Under the pieces are notes generated by a model. It did not search any database. It was given only the letters and a program-made list of their open reading frames with translations, and was not told the DNA's origin. Shown here in pieces: positions 7,462 through 13,410 of a stretch of 15,046 nt of DNA (position 1 is the stretch's first letter; the number at the start of each line of letters is the position of its first letter). Source of the stretch: an uncultured Oscillospiraceae bacterium (lineage in GTDB: Bacteria; Bacillota; Clostridia; Oscillospirales; Ruminococcaceae); contig CAKSHT010000045.1 in assembly GCA_934457235.1 (NCBI GenBank), positions 1-15,046 on the forward strand, in the 5' to 3' direction. A program made the translations under genes and the position numbers.

Positions 7462-8736
7462 TTATCTCACATAATTGAACTCGAAATCGTAGATCGAAAC
7501 AAGGTCGTCCTCCTGGATACCCTGCTTTTCAAGCTCGTCGATTATACCGCTGGATCGCAGCACCCTCTGGAAATACTGCAGGCTCTCGTAATCCTCCATG
7601 TTGCAGGTGGAGAGAATCGAAGCCATGAACGGTGCGTCCACAACGTAAACGCCGTCGATCTTCTGCACGGTGAAGCTGTGCTTCTCGTTTTCCATCTGCT
7701 GAAGCTCCGCCATAGTGAGTGGCTGTACCTCAAAGCGCTTAGGCGGCGGGAGCTTCGAAAGCTCCTCGGCTACACAGTCCATGAGCGCGTCAGTGCCCTC
7801 TGTCGTCGCAGCGGATATCGTGAAGAACGGCAGTCCCTTTTCTCCGATAAAACTGCGGAAATCCGCAATCTGCTCCTCGGTAGCCATGTCTGACTTGTTC
7901 GCCGCAACTATCTGCGGGCGCTCCGCAAGGTCCTCTGAGAAGTTCGCAAGCTCCAGGTTTATTTTCTCAAAATCGTCCTTCGGGTCACGACCCTCGATTC
8001 CGGAAACGTCAACAACGTGTACTATCAGTCGGCAGCGCTCTACATGACGCAGGAACGCATGTCCGAGTCCAACGCCCTCGCTGGCACCCTCGATAAGTCC
8101 GGGAATATCCGCCATTACGAAGGACTGCTCGCCGCGCTTCACAACGCCAAGCACCGGGGTCAGCGTAGTGAAGTGGTAATTCGCAATCTTCGGCTTTGCA
8201 GCGCTTACAACGCTTATCAGTGTGGATTTACCAACGTTCGGGAAGCCCACAAGACCCACGTCAGCCAGCAGCTTCAGCTCCAGAACGACGTCAAACGCCT
8301 CGCCGGGAAAACCCGGTTTCGCGAAACGCGGAATCTGGCGGGTCGGAGTTGCGAAATTTGCGTTGCCCTTGCCGCCGCGTCCGCCTTTGGCTACTACGAC
8401 CGGCTCATCGTCGGAAATATCCGCCATGATTCTGCCGGTGTGGGCGTCCTTGATTATAGTCCCCCTGGGCACACGTATTATCGTAGGCTCCATGGACTTG
8501 CCGGAGCAGCGCTTAGCGCCGCCGTTCTCACCGTCCGGGGCGATGTACTTCTTCTTATAGCGGAAATCGATCAGCGTGGAAAGATTATCGTCAGCGACAA
8601 ACATGATGTCGCTTCCCTTACCTCCATCGCCGCCGTCAGGTCCGCCTGCGTTCACATATTTCTCGCGGTGGAAGCTCACTGCCCCGTTTCCGCCGTTTCC
8701 TGCCTTGATAGATATTTCGACCTTATCAACAAACAT
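7462..8736 (-). CDS. obgE: Obg family GTPase
   Basis: A 424-residue essential-type GTPase that acts in 50S subunit assembly and stress signalling. The N-terminal glycine-rich Obg fold (about 1-158) begins MFVDKVEISIKAGNGGNG. The G domain has G1 GFPNVGKST (164-172), G3 DIPGLIEGAS and G4 NKSD, all intact. A C-terminal OCT domain (about 340-424) is present, as is usual in Firmicutes but not in Escherichia coli. The start is chosen at the first ATG, with GAGG about 9 bases upstream. The gene follows rpmA in the usual rplU-prp-rpmA-obg order, but a terminator at 8817-8839 intervenes, so its expression needs readthrough or a promoter in 8737-8816. I could not identify a convincing promoter there. 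Confidence 0.96.
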   Translation of the reverse strand: MFVDKVEISIKAGNGGNGAVSFHREKYVNAGGPDGGDGGKGSDIMFVADDNLSTLIDFRYKKKYIAPDGENGGAKRCSGKSMEPTIIRVPRGTIIKDAHTGRIMADISDDEPVVVAKGGRGGKGNANFATPTRQIPRFAKPGFPGEAFDVVLELKLLADVGLVGFPNVGKSTLISVVSAAKPKIANYHFTTLTPVLGVVKRGEQSFVMADIPGLIEGASEGVGLGHAFLRHVERCRLIVHVVDVSGIEGRDPKDDFEKINLELANFSEDLAERPQIVAANKSDMATEEQIADFRSFIGEKGLPFFTISAATTEGTDALMDCVAEELSKLPPPKRFEVQPLTMAELQQMENEKHSFTVQKIDGVYVVDAPFMASILSTCNMEDYESLQYFQRVLRSSGIIDELEKQGIQEDDLVSIYDFEFNYVR

Positions 8737-8816
8737 TCTCTGCCGCCTCGCTTTCCTTACTGTTTGTTATTTCACAACTTTCAACTTTTATTTCATGCAA
8801 AATCATGAAAAACTAA

Positions 8817-8839
8817 AGCCGGATTTATGCAATCCGGCT
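8817..8839 (-). terminator. Terminator between rpmA and obg
   Basis: A 9-bp perfect stem, agccggatt (8817-8825) with aatccggct (8831-8839), has a 5-base loop. In the minus direction it is followed by tttagtttttcat, a U-rich tail. It lies 25 bases after the rpmA stop and should end or attenuate the ribosomal-protein transcript before obg. Confidence 0.85.
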
Positions 8840-8864
8840 CAGTTGATTAATTAGATTGCAGAAA

Positions 8865-9143
8865 TTAGTCAGCGTAAACGCTTACCTGCTTCTTATCTCT
8901 GCCGAGGCGCTCGAACTTTACAGTGCCGTCAATAAGAGCGAACAGTGTATCGTCAGAACCCTTGCCAACATTGTTGCCAGCGTGGATATGTGTACCTCTC
9001 TGTCTTACCAGAATGCTTCCGGCGTTTACCTTCTGCATGTCAGCGCGCTTTACGCCAAGTCTCTTGGACTCGGAATCACGGCCGTTCTTGGTAGAACCCA
9101 TACCTTTTTTATGAGCGAAATACTGTAAACTGATCTTAATCAT
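8865..9143 (-). CDS. rpmA: 50S ribosomal protein L27 with cleavable N-terminus
   Basis: A 92-residue L27. The Firmicutes-type leader MIKISLQYF precedes [15 protein letters not shown]. In Staphylococcus aureus the protease Prp cuts such a leader after the Phe, so cleavage is predicted between F9 and A10; this exposes the N-terminal arm that reaches the peptidyl-transferase centre. The start has AGGAGG 8 bases upstream. It is the third gene of the rplU-prp-rpmA operon, 29 bases after prp, and is followed by a terminator. Confidence 0.97.
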   Translation of the reverse strand: MIKISLQYFAHKKGMGSTKNGRDSESKRLGVKRADMQKVNAGSILVRQRGTHIHAGNNVGKGSDDTLFALIDGTVKFERLGRDKKQVSVYAD

Positions 9144-9172
9144 TGTTATATCCTCCTGTTATCATTCGGAAG

Positions 9173-9502
9173 TCAAGCTTCCCTCAACTCAACCTTTACC
9201 CCGGGGTAATCCTCTGCGATGCCCTCCATGTGTGCATAAAAGGATCTCAGAAGCTCCTCGCTGGGGCGGTCAGAACTGTTCAGGCGGAGTTCGATGCGGT
9301 TCTCCCCGACTGCCACATCCGCGTCAGCCTTGAAGAAATCGGTCACGGTGTTGCAGACCAGCATCACCGCAGAGCTTACCGCCGAGCAGACAATATCGTT
9401 GCCATCCTCGCCGTAGCCCGCGTGACCTGTGACTACAAATCCGTATATTGCACCGTTCCGCTCTGCAAAAATCACTCGCAGATTATGCGTTGATGGCTTC
9501 AA
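9173..9502 (-). CDS. prp: Ribosomal-processing cysteine protease Prp
   Basis: About 100-109 residues. Prp removes the N-terminal extension of L27 in Firmicutes and related bacteria. The catalytic pair lies in GHAGYGEDG (H27) and DIVCSAVS (C39), numbered from the TTG at 9500-9502; the His-Cys spacing of 12 agrees with the family. The start is uncertain. TTG at 9500-9502 overlaps the end of rplU and has AGG upstream, whereas GTG at 9473-9475 gives a length nearer some homologues but has no Shine-Dalgarno sequence. Either way translation is probably coupled to rplU. The gene lies between rplU and its substrate gene rpmA, the canonical order. Confidence 0.93.
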   Translation of the reverse strand: MKPSTHNLRVIFAERNGAIYGFVVTGHAGYGEDGNDIVCSAVSSAVMLVCNTVTDFFKADADVAVGENRIELRLNSSDRPSEELLRSFYAHMEGIAEDYPGVKVELREA

Positions 9503-9788
9503 TTCTTACCTGGCTGTACGGCTGTCTGTGGCCCATCTTTCTCTTGCTGCTCTTCTTGGGCTTGTAGGTGAAAACGGTGATCTTCTTAGCCTTGCCGTTC
9601 TTCAGCAGGGTAGCCTTTACGCTTGCGCCGTCTACATAGGGAGCGCCGACCTTAACGCCGTCGTCCTTGCCTACCATGATAACCTTGTCGAATGTGATCT
9701 CGCCCTCGGCCTCAAGCTTCTCGATGAAAACGATGTCGCCTTCCTTGACCTGATACTGCTTTCCGCCTGTTTCGATTACTGCGTACAT
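9483..9788 (-). CDS. rplU: 50S ribosomal protein L21
   Basis: A 101-residue protein of normal L21 length, starting [18 protein letters not shown] and containing the family C-terminus [18 protein letters not shown]. It binds 23S rRNA in the large subunit. The start is supported by AGAGGT about 8 bases upstream. It is the first gene of the operon, behind a perfect consensus promoter and a structured leader of about 100 bases, which points to leader-mediated regulation. Its 3' end overlaps the probable start of prp. Confidence 0.97.
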   Translation of the reverse strand: MYAVIETGGKQYQVKEGDIVFIEKLEAEGEITFDKVIMVGKDDGVKVGAPYVDGASVKATLLKNGKAKKITVFTYKPKKSSKRKMGHRQPYSQVRIEAINA

Positions 9789-9889
9789 TTTAAATACCTC
9801 TTTTTAATCAGACTCGCTGCGTCGGGGTTGCATTTCTGCGCTTACGAGCTGTTTCCGTGAATGGGCACAACTCACCCTGCACATGCGGC
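9789..9889 (-). ncRNA. L21-leader-like cis-regulatory RNA
   Basis: The roughly 100-base untranslated stretch between the predicted transcription start and rplU holds local pairings on the minus strand: GCA-GAAA-UGC (a GAAA tetraloop), CUCG with CGAG closing around it, and GUGA with UCAC nearer the 5' end. Position, length and compact structure fit the L21 leader family of Firmicutes, thought to be autoregulated by L21. The assignment is by context and pattern, not by a covariance model. Confidence 0.65.
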
Positions 9890-9895
9890 AAAATT

Positions 9896-9924
9896 ATTAT
9901 ATCACATCAAATCCGCCTTGTCAA
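9896..9924 (-). promoter_or_regulatory. Perfect consensus sigma-A promoter of the rplU operon
   Basis: On the minus strand, TTGACA (9924-9919), a 17-base spacer and TATAAT (9901-9896) match consensus at every position, with TG one base before the -10. Transcription should start near 9889. Thirteen of 17 spacer bases match those of the initiator tRNA promoter at 2875-2903. Confidence 0.95.
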
Positions 9925-10006
9925 GGGGTCTGGGACATTTTTTCCGAATTTTTTGAAATAAAAGCAACGGACGGAGCCAAGCCCGCCCGCCACATATTAT
10001 ATTTTG

Positions 10007-12031
10007 TTATGACTTGATCTCAGTTCCGGGAGGAAGCATGTCATAGCGCGCGAACTCCGACGTGAACTCGCCGAGTCCCTGGGTTATCTGACGGAGGGTC
10101 AGCGCAAAATCCGCAAGCTCCGCTACCGGAGCCTCCGCGATAAGCTCAGTCATTCCATTGTCCGCAGCATTCATTCCGAGAACCGAGCCGCGGCGCTTGG
10201 AAAGCACGCTCATCACATCGCCCTGCTTATCGTCCGGTACAAGTATTTTCAGGCTGTCCACCGGCTCCAGGAGATACGGCTGAGCCTCCTTCATGCAGTC
10301 CTTGAACGCCATTGAAGCCGCGGTCTTGAACGCCATTTCGGAGCTGTCCACAGGGTGATAGCTTCCGTCGATGAGCGTCGCTTTCAGCTTAACTACCGGG
10401 AATCCGCCCAGCGAGCCATGCTCTGCCGCCTCCTGGAGTCCCTTTTCGACCGCCGGGAAGAAATTCTTCGGAACGCTGCCGCCGAATATCTTCTCCTCAA
10501 ACAGCAGCTCATCGCCATCATACGGCTCAAACTCTATCTTGACATGTCCGTACTGACCGTGGCCGCCGGACTGCTTCTTATACTTGCTCTCGATCGTGAC
10601 CTTCCTGCGTATAGCCTCGCGGTATGCGATTTTAGGCTCCGACATAACGACATTCATGCCAAATTTGGATTTCAGCTTAGCTGCTGCGACGTCAAGGTGC
10701 TGATCGCCCAGACCGCCTATCATACGCTGGTGCGTTTCGTGGTCGTGGACATATTTCAGCGTTAGGTCCTCCTCCAGAAGTCTGCGGATAGCCGCGGAAA
10801 GCTTGCCCTCGTCGCCGCCGTCCGCCAGTTTTACCGCACGGAAATAGCACGCCTCCGGGAACTTGGTAGGCTCCAGCGCCGCTACGGCTTCGGGAGCGCA
10901 GAGCGTATCGTTGGTGGCTGCTTCAAGCTTTGCAACGGCTACGATATCGCCAGCGTTGGCTTCGGCAACTTCCTCCTGCTTTTTGCCGAGGAGCTTCAGC
11001 AGCTTGCCCACGCGTATCGTTTCCCCGTTGGTCGCATTAACGACGGTAGCGCCGGGCACAAGCCTGCCCTGTACCACCTTTAACACGCTTATCTTGCCGA
11101 CGAACGGGTCTGCGATCGTCTTGAATACGAGCGCCTTGAGAGGTTTGTTCTCGTCATAGTCAAGCAGCTCGCCGCCGCAGTTCTCAAGCTTACGCTCGTT
11201 CGGTGACGGAAGCATAGAAACCACCGCGTCAAGCAGCATATCAACACCGGAAAGCGTGTCGTTCGCACAGCATACCAACGGGGTTATAGCGCCGCTCGCA
11301 ACGCCGTCGTGTATTCCCTTTACAAGCTCGTCGTGGGTGAAATCCTCGCCGCTGAAGAACTTTTCCATGAACTCCTCGTTGGTCTCTGCGACCGCCTCAG
11401 CCATGGAAGCCCGCAGACCTGCGATACGGTTCTCGGAAGCCGGCATCGGGACTTCTGTCGGAACGCCCTTGTTATCGTATTTGTACGCCTTCATCGTCAG
11501 CAGGTTTATGTAAGCCTCGACCGGGCCGTTCTTATCATACGGAACGACTATCGGGCACACTGATGGGCCGAAAACGGTCTTGAGCTGCGTGTGCACCTTA
11601 TAGAAATCGGAGTTCTCCACCTCCATGCAGGTAACGGCGAGCATTCTCGCCTTGTTCTGTCCGGCGGCAAGGTCATATGCCTTGCGTGTGCCGGCGCATA
11701 CGCCGTCCTTTCCGTTCACGGTGATTATGACTGACTCAGCGGCGCGCATTCCCTCGTACATTCCGCCGAGGAAATCGAACTGACCGGGGGCGTCGATGAT
11801 GTTTATTTTGGTATCCTGCCATACTGTCGTGGCGAGCGCGGAGTTAATGGAGATCTTCCTTCGTATCTCCTCCGGGTCGAAATCGCATACGGTGCTGCCC
11901 TCGTTGGTGCTGCCCATTCTCTCGGTCAGCCCTGATTTGAACAGCATAGCCTCGGCTAATGCAGTCTTTCCGCTTCCGCCATGTCCGGCAAGTAATATGT
12001 TTCTGATGTTATCAGCAGTGAATGCTTTCAT
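10007..12031 (-). CDS. Elongation factor G-like protein (EF-G paralogue) with altered G motifs
   Basis: 674 residues. The start at 12029-12031 follows GGAGG; upstream in-frame extension runs through the promoter and is not real. Order: G domain, domain II (about 295-380), then domains III-V including the domain IV stretch GGHGQYGHVKIEFEP and the EF-G C-terminal domain (KRRGSVLGM). G1 is GHGGSGKT (16-23), typical of the EF-G-like subfamily. G3 is DAPGQ (80-84), where EF-G has DTPGH. G4, normally NKxD, reads TCME (134-137). True EF-G translocates the ribosome; EF-G-like paralogues have no settled role. Loss of Asn-Lys and of Asp in G4 should weaken guanine recognition, so this copy may be GTP-independent, regulatory or of changed specificity. 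It is monocistronic and divergent from rlmA. Confidence 0.88.
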   Translation of the reverse strand: MKAFTADNIRNILLAGHGGSGKTALAEAMLFKSGLTERMGSTNEGSTVCDFDPEEIRRKISINSALATTVWQDTKINIIDAPGQFDFLGGMYEGMRAAESVIITVNGKDGVCAGTRKAYDLAAGQNKARMLAVTCMEVENSDFYKVHTQLKTVFGPSVCPIVVPYDKNGPVEAYINLLTMKAYKYDNKGVPTEVPMPASENRIAGLRASMAEAVAETNEEFMEKFFSGEDFTHDELVKGIHDGVASGAITPLVCCANDTLSGVDMLLDAVVSMLPSPNERKLENCGGELLDYDENKPLKALVFKTIADPFVGKISVLKVVQGRLVPGATVVNATNGETIRVGKLLKLLGKKQEEVAEANAGDIVAVAKLEAATNDTLCAPEAVAALEPTKFPEACYFRAVKLADGGDEGKLSAAIRRLLEEDLTLKYVHDHETHQRMIGGLGDQHLDVAAAKLKSKFGMNVVMSEPKIAYREAIRRKVTIESKYKKQSGGHGQYGHVKIEFEPYDGDELLFEEKIFGGSVPKNFFPAVEKGLQEAAEHGSLGGFPVVKLKATLIDGSYHPVDSSEMAFKTAASMAFKDCMKEAQPYLLEPVDSLKILVPDDKQGDVMSVLSKRRGSVLGMNAADNGMTELIAEAPVAELADFALTLRQITQGLGEFTSEFARYDMLPPGTEIKS

Positions 12032-12089
12032 TGGGTCGAACCTCCGAATAATTATTTGACAGCCCGGCTTTCCGGAACTCCATGGTTCT

Positions 12090-12118
12090 ATTATATAGTA
12101 ATCTTGTATAAATTTCAA
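12090..12118 (-). promoter_or_regulatory. Promoter of the EF-G-like gene
   Basis: On the minus strand, TTGAAA (12118-12113), a 17-base spacer and TATAAT (12095-12090). The transcript would have a leader of about 52 bases before the start codon. Confidence 0.8.
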
Positions 12119-12163
12119 CCATTTTTGTGAAGTTTTTTGATATGCCATGTACAAATTCCATAT

Positions 12164-12192
12164 TATGTTTTGTGCATTACCAACAAAACATA
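12164..12192. promoter_or_regulatory. Inverted repeat between divergent promoters (candidate operator)
   Basis: A perfect 10-bp inverted repeat, tatgttttgt (12164-12173) and acaaaacata (12183-12192), has a 9-base centre. It lies between the -35 elements of the EF-G-like gene (12113-12118) and rlmA (12207-12212), ending 14 bases before the latter. It has no coding neighbour to terminate, so a dimeric regulator's binding site is the simplest reading. It is AT-rich, so chance cannot be excluded. Confidence 0.45.
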
Positions 12193-12206
12193 GTCGAAAT
12201 CCGCCC

Positions 12207-12235
12207 TTGATTATGTCGTAATAATAGTATATAAT
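12207..12235 (+). promoter_or_regulatory. Promoter of the rlmA-type gene
   Basis: TTGATT (12207-12212), a 17-base spacer and TATAAT (12230-12235). The start codon lies 30 bases after the -10, leaving a very short leader. Confidence 0.8.
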
Positions 12236-12265
12236 ATAAACACAATTCACTTGAAGGAGAAACAC

Positions 12266-13150
12266 ATGATAACAGAAAACCTCCCGCTGACATGCCCGGT
12301 ATGCGGCGAAAAGACCAGCGCGCCTCCCATGCTGAAATTCGATGGAAATTCCCTGCGCTGCCCGAAGAACCACTGCTTTGACATCTCGTCCAAGGGCTAT
12401 GTGAACCTGCTGCTCTCCCAGCACAAGAACGTAAAGGATCCCGGTGACAGCAAGGAAATGGTAGCCGCCCGGCGTCTGTTCCTGGACAGCGGCGCCTACG
12501 CTGGGCTGCGGGATACGCTGTGCGCCTGCGCCGCGAAATATTCCGCAGATTTCCCGGAGCCAGTGACGCTGCTTGACTGCGGCTGCGGCGAGGGCTACTA
12601 CACCGTAGGCATGTACGAGGCGGCGCCCGGAATGCGCGTTTTCGGCGTTGATATCTCTAAAAATGCGCTTGCGGCAGCGCACGCGCGTATCAACGGCGGC
12701 GGAATAAAGCGGGATATTTTCTGCGCGGTGGCAAGCGTGTTCCGGCTTCCGTTCTGCGATAATTCAGCGGATATGGCGGCGGTGATATTTGCGCCGTTCC
12801 AGCGCGAGGAGTTACTGCGGGTCGTAAAGCCCGGCGGGATAATCATTACCGCTATTCCCGGTGAGCGGCACCTGTACGGTCTGAAATCCCTAATCTACGA
12901 CGAGCCGCGGCTCAACGAGGTCAAGCCCTACGAAATACCCGGCATGGAGTTTCTGGAAAAGCGCACGGTACAGGACGAAATCACCATCACCAGCCAGGAA
13001 ATCCTCAACGCGCTGTTCACCATGACGCCATATTATTACAAGACCTCCCAGCACGACAGCGGAAGGCTCTACGGATATTTCGGGACTAACGACAGCTTCA
13101 CCACGGAAATTGATTTTCAGGTGCTTTGCTATAGGGTAATCGGGGATTGA
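12266..13150 (+). CDS. rlmA: RlmA-type 23S rRNA guanine-N1 methyltransferase
   Basis: 294 residues. RlmA enzymes methylate N1 of G745 (Gram-negative) or G748 (Gram-positive, linked to tylosin resistance) in 23S rRNA domain II. The N-terminal zinc finger has C10, C13, C32 and H36 (CPVC; CPKNH), followed by the family segment FDISSKGYVNLLL and a GDS motif near residue 58. The SAM domain carries motif I LLDCGCGEGYY, an acidic strand end VFGVDIS and VVKPGGIIITAIPG. The start at 12266 has GAAGGAG 6-7 bases upstream; the TTG at 12251 would precede the Shine-Dalgarno sequence. G748 (RlmA-II) specificity is inferred from the Gram-positive setting and is not visible in sequence. It ends before a repeat-like intergenic stretch and a terminator. 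Confidence 0.9.
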   Translation: MITENLPLTCPVCGEKTSAPPMLKFDGNSLRCPKNHCFDISSKGYVNLLLSQHKNVKDPGDSKEMVAARRLFLDSGAYAGLRDTLCACAAKYSADFPEPVTLLDCGCGEGYYTVGMYEAAPGMRVFGVDISKNALAAAHARINGGGIKRDIFCAVASVFRLPFCDNSADMAAVIFAPFQREELLRVVKPGGIIITAIPGERHLYGLKSLIYDEPRLNEVKPYEIPGMEFLEKRTVQDEITITSQEILNALFTMTPYYYKTSQHDSGRLYGYFGTNDSFTTEIDFQVLCYRVIGD

Positions 13151-13157
13151 CGCGTTA

Positions 13158-13305
13158 ATTTATGGTGGGGGCAGGCACCATACACAACGGGATAAATTGG
13201 ATTGTTATGCCGGATTTTCGTAGGAGCAGACGCCCCAAGCACCAGGATAAACGGATTGCCGCATGATATTTACGGGTGAGGCAAGCCCCTCCCCTACAAT
13301 AATGA
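13158..13305. repeat. Three degenerate GC-rich repeat-like units
   Basis: The non-coding stretch after rlmA holds three related segments: tatggtgggggcaggcacc (about 13161-13179), ttcgtaggagcagacgcccc (about 13216-13235) and tacgggtgaggcaagcccct (13271-13290). All share a purine-rich GG(T/A)G(G/A)GGCA(G/A)GC-like core followed by a C-rich arm. They resemble decayed copies of a short dispersed palindromic repeat of the kind common between genes in gut Clostridia. No open frame here looks real. Confidence 0.4.
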
Positions 13306-13310
13306 ATACA

Positions 13311-13338
13311 GGGGCTGTAAATTTCTACAGCCCCTTTT
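13311..13338 (+). terminator. Terminator downstream of rlmA
   Basis: A 9-bp perfect stem, ggggctgta (13311-13319) with tacagcccc (13326-13334), has a 6-base loop followed by tttt. It lies 160 bases after the rlmA stop. On the minus strand the tail is not U-rich, so it is probably not the main terminator for the CCA-enzyme gene. Confidence 0.8.
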
Positions 13339-13410
13339 CGTATGTTCGATTGCACGTCCGATTTTCCAAGCCGCGCCGCTCTCAGATCAGACGTTCTTTA
13401 AAATTCCGCC

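Noticed and set aside
8017..8808. A 263-residue plus-strand frame over obg
   Set aside because: It lies antisense to the Obg G domain and glycine-rich fold; no independent support.
10007..12682. An 891-residue reading of the EF-G-like gene with a long N-terminal extension
   Set aside because: The extension runs through a clear promoter and antisense to rlmA; GGAGG stands directly before the ATG at 12031, where EF-G homology begins.
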